A stretch of 64,000 nt of DNA. Origin: Lucifuga dentata. Its lineage: Eukaryota; Chordata; Actinopteri; Ophidiiformes; Bythitidae. A program made the position numbers and the translations under genes. The notes below the pieces were generated by a model. The model worked only from the letters and a program-made list of their open reading frames with translations. It was not told where the DNA came from and ran no database searches. How positions within the stretch are numbered: position 1 is the first letter of the stretch; each line of letters begins with the position of its first letter. Positions 49,415-63,536 of this stretch are shown piece after piece. The stretch spans positions 107,250 to 171,249 of the forward strand of contig VXCM01001016.1 of NCBI GenBank assembly GCA_014773175.1, given 5' to 3'.

Positions 49415-50544
49415 GGGTGAGCTAGGACTTTCCACGGTAGGTGGCACTCCTTCTGTGATATTTCCATCTATCCATCTGCCGCTGATCTGTTCCAAATCCA
49501 ATTCCTCCCTCTAATTACATACAAACGCACTCTCATAAGCTTTCACACAGAAAGCATTTACACAATATATACACATGCTCCTACCATGTAGACACACAGC
49601 TTTATGAAACATACACATGCAGTCATGCACACAAACACACAGGTGGAGCCACATTTAGATGGGCTTTGCAGCAAACCAAGCAGAGGAAGTAGTAATAGAG
49701 TTTTTGTTGTTGTGTTAAGAAGTGAAGCAGTGTTGCCGTGGATTAAGCAGCATCACTGCATTTGTGAAAATGAGAATATTTCTTATTAAAAATCAATCCC
49801 CAGACTACTTATCATATCTGTTTCTGTTGGTTGATTTATTTTGATCTGAAACACATTGATTTTAATTAGCTTTAATTAAAAATTGAAATACGGTTCCTGC
49901 AGATTAAAACATAACTCCATATGATGGTGAATTTCATGGTTAAGGTAAAAGCAATAAATGCTATTGACAAATCTATGTTAAAAAAAAAAGAGTACTGGTA
50001 GTTTTTCAAGGTTTGGTCTGTTTTTTCATTGAGTAAATCTTTTTCCATTACACTATGTATTCCTCTCAACAAAAAATGTTTCTGCTCTGCTCTCCCACAG
50101 TAAAATGAAAACTGCCAGTGCAGAAGAGACCAAAACACAAGCCAGAACACAGGCCTAAACATACCTTTTGACTCAGAAGCTATCAAAATATGACAACTCT
50201 TTTTTTTTTTTTTTCNTTTTTTTTTTTTTTGTGCCACACCAGGCTGTCATCTATTTTCAATAATTTCTTTGTCGACCAAAATATTCTCAAACTAGACAGA
50301 AATATCTGTGAAAGAGTGAGAGAGGCAAATGAAAAAGAAGGCAGCAGGACAGGCTTGCTGATTTCAAAATGAAAAACACCTGTTAATAGTGTGATTGCTG
50401 GCTGGACACACAGCGGTGCCTAACATCTATTGCTTTCTCTCTCTTTTTCTCTGACTCAACACATACGCACAACAGGCTCACACCCCCCACACACACTATT
50501 TTTTCCCAACCAATTAATTGGCATTTCTCTCCTCTGCTACTTAC

Positions 50545-50709
50545 TGGTTTCCCCCATCTCGTATTCACTGTCTCTCAGCAGTTCAAAGATGTCCACCTCC
50601 AGCTTGCCGGTGGTGGAGCGGTTGCTGTTCCTGTTGATACTGTCTTTGGCCAGCGTGATGGCCAAGCGCTCTCCTCTGCTGCACTCCATAGGGTCATCAA
50701 GAATGGCAG
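50545..50709 (-). CDS. grik4: grik4 coding exon (probably coding exon 2): start of amino-terminal domain
   Basis: This 165-bp exon has an acceptor ending CCCCAG and a donor GTAAGT. It starts with two bases of a split Ala codon, has 54 full codons and ends with the first base of the next Met codon. The translation opens [19 protein letters not shown] and closes with [20 protein letters not shown]. It is the first beta-strand and helix region of the periplasmic-binding-protein-like amino-terminal domain of kainate receptor subunits, which lies outside the cell and guides subunit assembly. The match to human GRIK4 residues about 29-82 (numbering from memory) is ungapped. A variable stretch [12 protein letters not shown] contains an Asn-Arg-Ser glycosylation sequon that I do not recall in the human protein. 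The upstream intron is phase 1 and the downstream intron phase 1. The preceding signal-peptide exon was not found up to 64000. Confidence 0.95.
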
Positions 50710-51533
50710 CTGGGGACAAGAGATGGAAATGGGACAGGTGGGTGGTTGGAGGAATGAGGGGTGAAAAAAAAGAGGACAGAAATTATTATCCACACTGCCA
50801 TTGCTGTTTGCTTTATCAAAAGAGTGTGGATGGTCCATATGGTCACTGATCATTCTGTCAGAATCTGTGAAAGCTGTAGAGGCTTAAAAACAAGCATGAG
50901 AGGATCATGTATTTAAACTGCTTAACAAAAGTTCACACTCAGAAGCTGCTCCCATGATGTAAGAGTTTATCAGCACATATGTGACATTTGGAATGCGCTG
51001 CTCTTCATTAAAGGGTCTGCAAAAGCACAGTGCTTTGCTTAATAATCCGCATTTTGGTAGCAGCTTTCAGCATGCAAACGTTTGTTTCAAAAAAGTGAGT
51101 GCTATATTAATAAAATTAAACAATTGAGATTGAGTCATTTTTGAAAACAATGATACCATGTTAATGCATAACATAAAAAATCTAATATTATTTGTACAGG
51201 AAAACACATTCATAACATCAGTTGGTTTTTATCGTTTGTACAGGAGCTGTGGAGACTTAGTGACATACAGTCACTGGAAGCATCTCAGGACTAGTATACA
51301 GTGTAAATCTATGATAAAATGAACATTATTAATTAATTTTGACATTCTATGAGTTATGTTAATTGTGTTCTTGTGTTTTTGCATTGTGGACCGTGAAAAT
51401 TTAATCTCGGAACATAGACTAGAGCCTTGCCACACACACAGTGTGTTGTATTTAATATTGGCATACTTCAAACAGGGCTTTCGTGTTGTCTGATAACCTT
51501 TCTTTCTGTGCCACTGCAAACAGTTACTGTATG

Positions 51534-51536
<3 letters not shown>

Positions 51537-51582
<46 letters not shown>
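51537..51582. repeat. (TG)n microsatellite
   Basis: About 23 TG units. Confidence 0.95.
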
Positions 51583-51583
<1 letters not shown>

Positions 51584-53636
51584 AAGTATAGTAATCAGAA
51601 TAAGTCTGATATATAAGTCTGATATGCTCAGGTAAGGTAATTATAAAAGAAATTAATATAGACAGCGTAATCTTCTCATTTATATACAAAAAAAAAAAAA
51701 AAATCNAAAAAAAAAAAAAAAAATCTAATTCCACCAACTTTAGGCACCATTTGTTTAATAATCAAGGTTTTCAGTTTAATTATTTCTTACCTCATGATAA
51801 TTAGGAAGCTGTATGTTTGTATGCATTATCTAACAACCAAGACTGCAGGTTCAATTGCCCCCTTGCCTTAATACAAACCTAATTAACCTTAATTACAAAC
51901 CCAATTAGGCCTGTGACCTTTAACAGCAAACAGCAATGTCAAATATATTTGTCATCATGGCCGAATGAGCAACATCATCTGTCACCAATGTTATCAAAGA
52001 GGAATGAAATGTAATGACCTACACACCTTTAAATTTACTGAGTAGATGGCCTATCATATGCTTCAGCACACGCTAACCTTGAATTCATTTATTCCATGAT
52101 GTGTGATGCCTGGTTTGACCTCAACAACCTCCTTCTGCATCAATACTCATCTCAGTCTATTAAGGTCAATACTACATCCAAGCTGGCAATTAACAAAATT
52201 TAATAGTTTCCTTTAATTTTTAATTTCACATCAAACAATTATATCTCAGCAGCTTGCATGAACAACCAAAATAAAATGAACTATAACATACTTTGACAGG
52301 CCTACACTTGGCATAGAAATCTAAATACAGTAAAAAGAGCACCAGATGTCTGAAAACAAGCTTTGTAATTAATATAATTACACTGGGTTATTGCAAAGAT
52401 TCTTGTGTTAAAAAGATTAAATTTACAGCCCAAGCAGAAGCAGGATATAAAAATAAGTTAACCAGAAAACTGCCTAAAATTAATACGACTTAGAAATTAC
52501 ACTTAAGTACAACTTAGCTGAAGGGTAAATACTGTATATTGTGTGCATAAAACTGAAAAACAGGCTAAAATAATCATATCAGAGTTAAAAGTACAGAGCA
52601 GGAATGTGTTTAAACTGGCCTTTCTCCTTGCTAATTTCACAGTTAAATACATAGCTATTACTGCCTTGTAAAGAGGAGACATACCCACTTATGTGATTTC
52701 ATCACACGGCCCAGTCACAGCGAGCCAATGTCTACAACCAATTAAATTGCTTAGCTAAAGCCTGAGAGCAGCAGTGAAAGGTCATCTGAGGTTTACTCAT
52801 CTCTGTCTGACTGAAAGGCTGTAGACAAAGGACATAACCATTTCTTCATGCACTTCACTGACTTAGATCACTTGAAGCTTTTGGATAGTTTAATAAAATC
52901 AGAGGCAGACATTCAGTTAAATACGTGTCTCTGAGCTGGGCAATGTACTAAGGTTGTAGTTTTGTAAAGATGTAAAAAATGTTAAGGTAAGCATCTGTTA
53001 CAATCTGTACTTAGTCTGCCGTTGTGTTACTGAGTGGACAAACAATGCAGCACTCTATATCTTACAGAGCCTGATTTTCCTTTGATCAGTTACAGAAATT
53101 ATTTCAGTATTTAATGCATTCATCATTAAACTATAGGTTCCCTCAGAATTTGAAAATCCTTAAAAGTTTGCAGATTCAGGAAAAAATGAGACCTTGCAAG
53201 TTTTTGTAGATAAATACATGGTCTTCAAAGTACATTTAAAAAAAGAACTGAAATATAACACCATTAATATTCATCACTCAGCTCTCTGGACCTCTCTCTG
53301 CACGAAGACCAGCACTTCTCCTTCTCCTGATGAGATTTATGTCAATGCAGTAGCAAGTTTAAAATTAATGATCTCCCTGGAATTTCTTGACAGGATCACA
53401 AGTAAAAAATTAGACATAGGACTGTGTCATGTCTTATGTCAAACATACTAACTTTGAACATTTGAAAGTGATTAAAATGTTTATATGGGAATCCAGATGA
53501 TTCTCAGGCTGAATGACATTTCAAGGAAATTTTAAACAAATATTTCCATTGTTACAACAAACAAATTAAGAAATTAGATGCATTTCTACAAAGTCACTTA
53601 AAGAAGCTACACAAATCACTGGGTAAAGCACTTTAA

Positions 53637-53677
53637 GTGCATAGCAACCACCTTATTGCAAGGTGGTTATTGTGCAC
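53637..53677. repeat. Imperfect hairpin
   Basis: Arms GTGCATAGCAACCACCTT (53637-53654) and AAGGTGGTTATTGTGCAC (53660-53677) pair over the inner 9 bp and outer 5 bp with a 4-base mismatch bubble between. Confidence 0.7.
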
Positions 53678-54055
53678 AGAGGTTTTCAAGAATTTTTTTA
53701 AGCTATCCAAGTTATCAACAGCCATATCTCACATCAACTCCATTATGAAAATATTTGCGATAGGAGAGGAAACAGCTTTAAATCTGTCAGTCATAATTAA
53801 TTCAGAAAATGTGCTTCTGCCGTCTATTCAGCACATAAACGCTTTATCGCCGAAATGAGAAAAACATCTTAAGGGAATGTAAAGTTCTCAATTTGTAACA
53901 TTTCCACTCCAATTTTCTAAAGTGACATTTCATAATGCACATAAAATATGTGGAATAAAACATGGTCTATGAGGAGCATATTGAATTAAGAGCTCTGGCC
54001 TGGTGTCGTCTATCAGCAAAGTGCTTGTTTTGTGACTTCTGCAACTCTTCTCTCC

Positions 54056-54060
<5 letters not shown>

Positions 54061-54087
<27 letters not shown>
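54061..54087. repeat. Poly-T tract
   Basis: About 27 T in a row followed by AAG. Confidence 0.9.
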
Positions 54088-54090
<3 letters not shown>

Positions 54091-54980
54091 TATTCTTAAA
54101 TTTAGCATTTTCTTCCTATTTGCTTTTAGGTTTCTTTCTCTCATTAATTTTGTGATATTTCAAAACATACTAATAACAATTAACTCATTATTATTCCCTT
54201 CTAACTAATGCAGATCACCAACAGTATTATATCCAGTCAAAGAAAGTCTCATAGGACTTGACATTTGGGACTAGTCAATACATGACAGCTGGCAAACAAG
54301 CAAGGCTGTTTTCATCCAGGGGAACATGAGCTGGTCCTTGATCCACTGAAACCAATCAATGAGCAGCCCGGAGGTATGCTGAGGCACAGCAGGCGGTGGA
54401 CTGTGGAGAACAGGCACGGTAGAAAGTAAGTATGAAATGAGAATTCCTCGGAGGTAAGAGTGATCTCATGAGGTCTCACAGCACTTCTCATTGGGTGCTT
54501 TCTTACATACATTAAACTCTGTCTGATATGAAACATACTAAAGCTACTGAGCTATTGAGGAATGAATGCACTCAGGCAAAACGTATGGCTTTTTGTTCAA
54601 CCAAATTTGGTGAACTGCATGACTACTGACACAAAGCAATGCTTATTTGCCTAACAAAAAATTCATAGAAAGGTTTCAGCTTTCTTCAGAGGCCAATTTA
54701 GTCTGATTAAAACTGTGCAGATAAAACAAAGACTAACATTTGAATGTATGAACTGTTAGTATTCAGACTTGTTTGACTTTTCTCCTAAAATAGAAGTCAC
54801 CCATGTACTCCAAGTATGCTTTGAGGATTTTGTTCATGACTTAAACTGCATATATGTTTTATTCATTCTTTGTTCTTATCTTTTTACAGTGGAAAATCAG
54901 GGCTTACACATTCTACTGTTTCATGTGTTTCTGTTTCTGACACCAATCTTAAGTGTTGTGTGCCATTGTCTTTTTTTTTC

Positions 54981-55019
54981 TTTTTTTTTTTTTTTAAAGN
55001 TTTTTTTTTTTTTTTAAAG
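54981..55019. repeat. 19-bp duplication around a single N
   Basis: A poly-T run ending AAAG occurs at 54981-54999 and again at 55001-55019 with N at 55000. Same contig-join pattern. Confidence 0.8.
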
Positions 55020-58000
55020 CATTATAACAAACAAAATGTGCATTGAAAAATTGCTGGAACATTAACTGGATGAAAACAGAATTAAATACACTTAACAAAA
55101 TTCAGAGAGATTTAGGTTATTTGGCATTTTAATCCTACGAGAAATCAGAGAAATCTTTTCATCAAGCAGCTCAACCTTGAGCCCCTTGCAAGAGTGTCAA
55201 CTGTCTGGCTCATTATTCAAAAGATGGTGCAAGTCAGTGATCAGAGCCTGGTGTGTAAGCCTACTGTGCACTGACAGCTTTGTTAAATTCAGCACATTTT
55301 TAGGATTTATTGGCACTCTACTTACACCTTGTTGGTATCTTATTTTCATTCATTGCTTAAAAATGAATCAAGCTTGTGTAACATGAAAATATGCCTGAAT
55401 GTCAGTGAACTGTTGCACTGTCAAACTGTTGTGCAGTGAAAAAATGAACACTTGATATGAAAACATTTTCTAAGAGTCCCAGGAACAATGTCATTGAATT
55501 TCAATATTGACAGTGGTTACCAATTAATCAATCAATTCATTTATTATTTTCCACATTTGGTGCAGTGCTGTTTTTACCTCAGGAAAATTATAGGAGGTAC
55601 ATTAAAATAGACTTGTGTTAGATTCTATTTTAATTTGAATTCTCAGCCAAGCTGAATTCATTCACCAAGGCCAGCACACAGGGCTCTTTGCTGTGAGATG
55701 ACAATGATTTTCAATATTGATGGTTTTTAACATTGTGGACATGATGATACTGTGAAGCTGGAGGGCTGAGTTACAATTCATTCTAAAAAAGCACCTGTTT
55801 TAGGTTGTGTGTATTAGGTTATTCACAACAAGTGATCTTTCTCCATACTCCATATTCTGGCACTATATTTCCACTTCAACATCTTTATTACAGGTCTGCT
55901 TGTTTTGCTGGAGCTAGCTGATTGGCGTAGCCTATTCAGGAGGGTTGCATTTGTTTTTTTTTCCAGACATGTCAACATACAAAAACAGATCTGTGTACTA
56001 CCATGGGTTTATAGAGGGCTTTAGGGCAGTGTTAAAAACACGCCAAGCCCTATCTCTTACCTATTAAACCCACAAAACAAAACAGCAAAGCAGCATATCA
56101 GGTGGTCAAAGTGACTCATAACACGAGGTTTCTCCTTAATTTAATCATTATCTTTATTTATTATCATTATTATCTTCACTGTTGTACCATCTATACTACA
56201 TTTGGTTCCCTGTTTCAACTGTAACTCTTTGGGAAAAAAAAAAAAAGCAACTTCATTATGCCTGATTAATACTGGAGCCATAACACTAGATCAAAGGCTG
56301 CAATTCAAATAAAGACTTCAATTTATACGAGATGTAGGGGACTGTGAATGTGAAGGTCATAAATATCCCAACTGTAAAATGCAAATGGCTGCTTCTCTTT
56401 CTCTGCACCCTCATTCAGCTGCATTTCATGTAATGGCCTTTCTATGTTTTGCCTCTTTTCACAGTAAGAGACCAAAGGGACATACTGAGACTAGTCATTG
56501 AAATGAATGTTTTTTCTTTATTTCATCTGCAAATGCAGGTAATATCAAGATTATGTCAGTAAACTGTACTTCATATTTTATTTTAAGAGGTCACTCATCA
56601 CTGCCACAATATCACACACACACACCACATATTGAGACACATACTATGCGTTGCGTGTTACATATGAAAAAATCTTAAATCTACTCATCCTGATGTAGCT
56701 TCTCCTCTTGATTTCATAGACAACATTTGCGAGATTTGATTCCTGTTGCGACTGTTCATAAATCGACTAGTTTCATTTTTTTCAACATTCTATAAATAAA
56801 ATTTCTCATTATTCAGATATGGTGTCTGCTGTGTGCCCAGCTGGCTCCTCCCCTCAAATGTGCTGGTTTCTCCCTTCAGAAGGCCCTTAGATGTGCAGGT
56901 CCTCACTGCTCCCAGGCTGCCATAAAGTGACTATACACCCACTTGTAGACATTTATTATGTGTGACTCATCCCTGGAATCCATCATGACCATGATTTCAA
57001 ATTGAGTACATCTTTCTGAATCCTCTTACTGGATCATGGCTTAATTACCATTGTGATTTCATTGTGACATATTCCCTTTATATGTACAGTATATGTGTGT
57101 GTGTATGTGTCCCTCAACATCCATGCACTTGTGTATGTCAGCAGATGAAAATATTGCATGTTATGCTTGTTAAGCTGTTTTATTCACTCAGAGCGGCATG
57201 ACTGAGAACTAGACCGCAGCCAATCTGTCTGCTTGTCTGATTGTATGGCAAATAGAATTGTGGTTCCACACTTCAATCAATCAATCTCATCTGCAATCCC
57301 TGTGGTGTGCAAAACCATAGGAAGTGGAGCTGCTATCTTGCATAATTACAAAACCACACTCACTGAACACTGGTGACAAGAAAATGATTTCCTGGCGTGG
57401 CATAATGTAATTACAGCTCACGTCTATCATAATGTATACGAGTGGACTGCTCTGCTACGTCTCATCAGCCTGAATGCTAACGCTGACTTCTGTTGGCCTG
57501 TGAAACTTTTGACAGTCATTTCAGTTAATGTGTATTTAAGCTGTAGATCATAAATCTTTTGTTGTCACTGGTATTATTGGAATCACAGCTTCTGTGATGA
57601 AAAGGGGACCTTTAATGGAGTTCTGCTGGGTCTTTGAATGTGATGTCCATCAACAGGGAAACACATGAAAGAATGCCGCTGTTGGTTTTTCTGCTGCCTT
57701 GTACGGATAACACGCAAGGGCTGATGACAAAGAGTGAATGTTGACATTAAGATAAAGAGATGGTAATTAGAAAACTGTGAACTATTAGTGTCTATTGATG
57801 GTTTTTGACAGCATTTCCCTGCAGACAGTCCTTTGCCATATTGCCTGAAATAGGAGGGACAATGGAAAATCGAGCTTTTGATGTACCTTCTATAATAGCC
57901 AGGTCAAGTAATTATCATGTAATCATACTATTATAACAATACTACAAATGTGTTGATTATTGTGTGCAAGAGAGATGTTTTTTTAAATACTGATATACCC

Positions 58001-58059
58001 GTTTTGCAATACAAAAATCGATTCTCTCCGTTACCTACCTATACCTGATTAACAAAATC

Positions 58060-58190
58060 AGGTTTGCCCACTTGATCAAGAATTGGTGCCTCCCAGATCT
58101 TGATTGGCTAAACAGGGAGACATGGATAATGTGCAGTGCTGTGGTCCTTGACGACTTGAGGACCAGGACTGGGAACCACTGATCTAGCAT
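58060..58190. repeat. Dispersed-repeat-like sequence
   Basis: TCTTGATTGGCTAAACAGGG, GATAATGTGCAGTGCTGTGG and GAGGACCAGGACTGGGAACC appear in order. The closing GAGGACCAGGACTGGGAACC phrase is typical of a common teleost interspersed repeat. Boundaries are uncertain. Confidence 0.4.
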
Positions 58191-58532
58191 CAGTGGTTTT
58201 ACAAAGCAAGACAGAGGGGAAACAGAAAGAGATAACGCTCATGTATGTCTGTGTCGCAAAGAAGCCATAAAAAGAGACAGAATGGTAAAACCAACTGTCT
58301 CTGACTAACATGTCTAATATGCAAGTGTTAGTGGATCATATTCTCTCGTACATGTTGTCATGCACATATATACTCTATCAGAGAGATCAAGTGTATCTAC
58401 ATATATGTTTATGATTTTGATTATGACTGGAGGCTGTCATTTCTCTCAGGGGAAAAATTAGGTGAGGGGCAGCCTATCTGTGAGACAGCTCTCCTGAGAT
58501 GCTGAGCACACGTATGTTAGCGTTTATGAGTA

Positions 58533-58551
58533 TGTGTGTGTGTGTGTGTGT
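58533..58551. repeat. (TG)n microsatellite
   Basis: About nine TG units with further scattered TG units after. Confidence 0.85.
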
Positions 58552-61500
58552 ATCTGTGCACTGTGCTTTTGTTTGTGTGTGTAGTACACATTAGTGTCTT
58601 GGGATAATTATATAATGTGATATGTATAATGGTACTGTCTATTTAATTTCTGCTGCAGTTCAGCTTATTTCCTGGCACCACCGTAGAGAGAGAGCGAACT
58701 AGCTTTAAAACAACAGCTAGGGAAATGTGGCTACACAACTAGCTGATGCAGTACAATAGAGGCTTTAGGAAGCTGTGAAGCTGCTTAGGGTTATGCAGAA
58801 ACACCCCTAAACAGCAGCCGCAACTTTAACCATCTCAGCTACTGACATGATATTCAACCCAAGAATCACAGAGAAAGATTACACACACGCATGTGCACAC
58901 GCATATGAAAATCTGTCAAACTATGAAATAAAACATTTTTTTTCAGTTTGAAGTGGTTCTCCTCTTCCTATTTTGCATTAATTGTGATGAGAGCAGCTGC
59001 AAAATCATAAGCAGCCTGGAGAGCAGTAATACTTCACAAGCACTAAGATGCTTGAGCATGCAGACTAATGAATGAACCAATAAATAAATACAAATATTTG
59101 GCAAGTGTTAAATTTGGCAATAGACACATTTGGAGCACGGATGCTCAGAATGTCGCAGATGTTAGTGGAGAACCAAATGATTCAACACCACAAGATTTTC
59201 TGCCCACTATTGTGAATTAGAAAAGATCTACAGCACAGACAGAAATAAAGTGTTGTCAGTGCCTGAACAATGGCATCAGATAAATTGAACACACACATGT
59301 TGTTTACAGAAGGGTTCTACCTACAGGACCCCGCCAGTGTCAGTGTGATTACAGGACATCCGCAAAGTCTAAAATGAAGTCAGTGGAGAAGCTGTCAGAG
59401 AAGCGCTCAGATTGATGAAAACAGACATGGCTTGGAGGGTTAGGGAGTGTTGGATGCCAAAAGAGAAAAAATGTTGGTAGATCACTACCAAAACAAACAC
59501 AGTGAAGAGTTGGCCTGGCATTAACATGTCATGCCACAGGTTCATCCTCCTGCGTGTATGCATCGCAGTGTTCAATCTTTTATTTCATCCACCAACTGAT
59601 TCTGTTATTTGCTCAATTCCCTCCCTCTGGGTTAGAAAGTCTGAAAATAATACATCAGTGCAAAGAAACCAGCCAACTCCTCTCGCTCTTGAATGAGCTG
59701 AGCCAAGAACAATACTTAAATCCAGATGTCTTCATGGCAACTAATTGCCATTCATTCTCAGCTGCTGTTGGCAAATGTTTAAGGTTTAGTAAGGATGGGT
59801 TATTTTTGACAGTCTGGGTGTAGAAAATGAGCAGTGGTTGTCATGGAAAGACAGCAGGGAGTATGAATCACCGTACCCGGGATGAACTGGCGTGGGCTTG
59901 TCTCCAGCAGCACACACACTAGGTGTCTGTTGCATCACAAATCTGAGATGGAGGAAGCTTGTCACACTGTAAGCATGCTGAGATGCAACATACAAGGGCC
60001 AATCAAAATGGGCATAGAGAGCACCAAGTGTTGTTCCATTATGCCATTAGGCAAATATTCTAGCATGTTTCAAACATTTTAAACAAATGACATTTCAGCT
60101 TCATTTACTTTACATGTTTAGTGAATGTCAAGTGGATGATGTCATTTTAAAAGCTTAGTGTGACTTAATTCAGTATGCACAGTTGATAAATCATGTTAAA
60201 AATTCACTTAAGTCATTACTATCATACAGACAGAAATAGTGTTTTCAAACATGCACGTTTATGACAAATATTTTTTACTTCATTTAATGTAGCATCTTTC
60301 TTATTAAATTTGGTTTATCATGCCACTCATAGCAGAATTTTAGTTGACAAGCCAGTGAAGCACATGCTGGACTCTGTCAGTTTACATGCAAGTTAAAACT
60401 CGGAATATACACAGCCAATACATCTTTTTTTTTTTTTTTTTANTTTTTTTTTTTTTTTTCAAACAGCATGTAACCACTATGCTGTTAAATTGATCACCAC
60501 CATTAAACTGAAGTCAGCATAAATCGCAGTAAGTTTAACCCAATTAACACACCTAGGATATGCAATTTCAAATCAATTTATTCAGTCAAGTAAATGTTAT
60601 AATCATGTTAGCCTCTTTTGTGTGCATTTAATCACCTGGTGGATGTCTTACACTCCTCTTATGCAGCGCATCATGTATATTCAGCCAGCAGTGAAATTAT
60701 ATTATTTCAGTCCATGGATATGTCTTGAATTTTGCCTTGAATGCCGTACTAACAAATAAAAAAAAAAAAAAAAAAAACTGTATAGTGTGCATGTAAATGT
60801 ACTGTGTGTGAACAAATTGGTAAACAGGTCTCAACAACAATACTAACTGGAGTGAGTCAGTCCTGAAAATGCCAACAAAAAACAGTCATTCTTGGCCTCT
60901 AGCCTATTTCTAGCACCATGCCAACCAATTATATTTTGTTAAAAGATCTGTCACATCCCTACATGTGTTTTGAATTTACTGAGGAGTCATGATTGAGAAA
61001 TTGAAGTGGTAGCAATGAAAGAAAGCTATGAAAAAATAACAAATAATACAGGTTTCAAGGAGAGTTAAATTGCCCTTTGTCAAAATGTTAGAAAAATACT
61101 TTTGGTGACATTTTTCCTTCTCCTGGAAAAGCTAAACAGATCATTTTAAGAAATTTGTCTGCAGGGCCATGACAAGAGTCAGCAGCACAAACAGACAGCA
61201 AAGACCATCCATATAATGATTTACATATTATTGTGATATTTAAAGTAATAAATGGATGAATCTGACAAAAATGTCTGAGCGATGTGATGGACAGAAAAAC
61301 TTAAAGTGTGTCAGTCTGTGGGCTGTCTCTCTACCACTCATTGCCGCCTTTCCTTTCCTTGTCTGTCGACACTATTCTCCTCTTTTTGCCACAGGAAGAA
61401 TTAAAGTCAAAGTAATTTGCCCTTTTCACTAAAACAAATGAATGGGAGGAAAGCTGGAAATGAAAGCCGAAAGCTAAATGACTGAGATACAGAGAGAAAA

Positions 61501-62642
61501 TGAATGGGGGCTTAGACTAAGAGTGAGAGTTACAGGCAATGGAGGAGGAGAGAGCTTTAAAGTGTGAGAGACTGAGTTAAAGGAAATGAATTAAATAAAT
61601 AGAGAGAGACAGAGACGGAGAAAGTGACAGGGAGAGATTGTGACAGAGGAAAACGCTGGCAAACCTGTTGCAACAAGTAACAAATCAACAAACTGTGACA
61701 AAGAACGAATGTGAGAGCGGAGACAACATGTGAGATATCTGCAGCACAATCATAATCAAATATGATGATGATGAGGAAGAGGAGGAGGAGGATGGATGAA
61801 ATGAGGAAGACAGTGAGGATGTTGTGGTTGTAGTTTGACTTCTGGACACCAGGGATGAGAGACAGTGGACCCAAGAGATGAGAGACAGACAGACAAGCAA
61901 ACAGTTCATCCTGAGGGAATTCCAGCTCTCAGTGGGTGTTATTACCTGTCAGTCAGCCTATCTCCCTCAACAGGCCTGGACTACAGATAGAGCCACCAGC
62001 ATTGTAATTGTCTGGAAGGTCAGAGGAGACCAGGGAACGTGTTGATAAGAGGAAGAGGGGAAAGGTGGAGGTGGGGGGAGGTGAAAGGATGATGAAGAGA
62101 AAGGAAAGGACACAGTAACATTGATGACAGAGAAGGAGAGGTAAACTCTGCTAAAAGACATCAGCAATACTAGCAAGAGGGGAGGGAGGTAAATACTTGT
62201 CACCTCCTGGGAACCTCCTGTTGATAGACGCTGTAGGAAACAGCCTGAAGTAAGATGTGATCCAAAAGTTTAATAGCAGCTAATTCCTGATGCAACCTCA
62301 TAGAAATACTAGAACAAACAGCTGACCAAAAAGAGTCAAATGCAAGCTGATGTCAGGTTTGCTATGATCCTGTGTTTTGACATTGCAGTGTAACCTGTGG
62401 TAAATTTACTTGTTTTGTTCAAGAAGATACCTTTCAGTTGATATAAGGAGCACTTCTTTTATAAAGCTTTGATACACAGGCGTTCCCCTGTGCTCCTCTT
62501 TGCACAAGGCTTAAATTCTGTTTACCTAATCCATGACTTGTTCAGGTTGAGAAATATTCACAGCTATAAGTGGAGGTGAAAAAGACAACCATGCTATTCT
62601 ATTACTGTCTGTGTATAAAATTCTATGCTGTACTTTCTCCTG

Positions 62643-62690
62643 CAGCTGTGATATGTCTGTGTCCTTTAATACACAGATATATCGCAGCTG
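62643..62690. repeat. 20-bp hairpin
   Basis: Arms CAGCTGTGATATGTCTGTGT (62643-62662) and ACACAGATATATCGCAGCTG (62671-62690) flank the loop CCTTTAAT. Eighteen pairs are Watson-Crick; the other two would be G-U pairs in plus-strand RNA, so plus-strand RNA pairs along the whole arm. Confidence 0.8.
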
Positions 62691-63536
62691 TCAAACATGA
62701 TGATATCTCAGACACAATGGATGGCTGACATAGAAGATGCTGAAGACTGGCCTGATGGGCAAGCCATAATCAAAGGCAAAATTTAAATGTAACTTGTGCA
62801 AAACAGCAAACTTTCCTATGCCCCAACTCCTCAATCTGGTTAAAGTCCAACTATAGGCTTGCTTACATATCCAGTTAAGTCATTCATTCAAACTGAAGAG
62901 GATTATACATAGAAACCCAAGTGGCTGAATCTGGCCATCCATCCATCCATTCATTCATCCAATCTGCTATCAAACAGGGATCACAGCACTATAGGTAGGT
63001 GGATTTATGAGATGACAAAGATGCTTTTCTACAAAATCAACATATTTGAGGCAATACACAACCTCAGTTATCCATTATAAGCCATTTCCTGTATCTGTGA
63101 CAGCCTTTGATGTGACAGTCTGGAGACATGGACAGACATTTACCCACTCCATGTTCAAAGCATTCAAGGGAGCCAACACTCGTTTTCTTGATTTCGGGCA
63201 ACACTGCAGTGTAATTCACCACATGAAAAGAATTTTAGTAATCTCTCTCTCTCAATCACTCATTTCTCCCTCATTACTATTTCATTCTCTTCCTCTTTAT
63301 TTCTGTCTTTCCTTTACACTCTGACATGTACTCATATGTACAAACTTTGAGTGATGCCACAGCACGTGAGATATTGACTTTTTATTTCCGTTTCAACAGG
63401 GTAGGCAGGGACACAGCTAAAGCCATGACCTCTCTGCGTAACCATCACCCAAGGAGACAAATCCGAAGCTCTTTAGCCCTTCAAAAGTATCAGTGCTGAT
63501 GCGTGCGTATCCTGATACTAGCTCACAGTCCTACAC

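Larger units (their letters stand above)
46523..50544 (-). other. grik4 intron (4022 bp, complete)
   Basis: The intron holds a long interrupted (GA)n tract (47699-47782), a (TG)n tract (48102-48136), a false 67-bp tandem duplication around an N (49280-49414) and a poly-T single-N join at 50216. No further gene was recognised. Confidence 0.85.
14155..50709 (-). other. grik4: grik4 gene, internal part (five coding exons and four complete introns)
   Basis: This span holds five exons that join in frame on the minus strand: 50545-50709, 46425-46522, 25734-25899, 17252-17430 and 14155-14208. All have AG acceptors and GT donors, and the split codons restore conserved residues (Met at the first junction, Cys at the third). 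The product matches the amino-terminal domain of the high-affinity kainate receptor subunit GluK4/KA1, a plasma-membrane glutamate-gated cation channel subunit that assembles with GluK1-3. The motif [14 protein letters not shown] favours grik4 over the paralogue grik5, which as I recall it reads ILDDQTVCGRGERL. Human comparisons are from memory. The signal-peptide exon and everything from the second half of the amino-terminal domain onward lie outside the window or were not found. Intron lengths are 4022, 20525, 8303 and 3043 bp. Confidence 0.93.
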
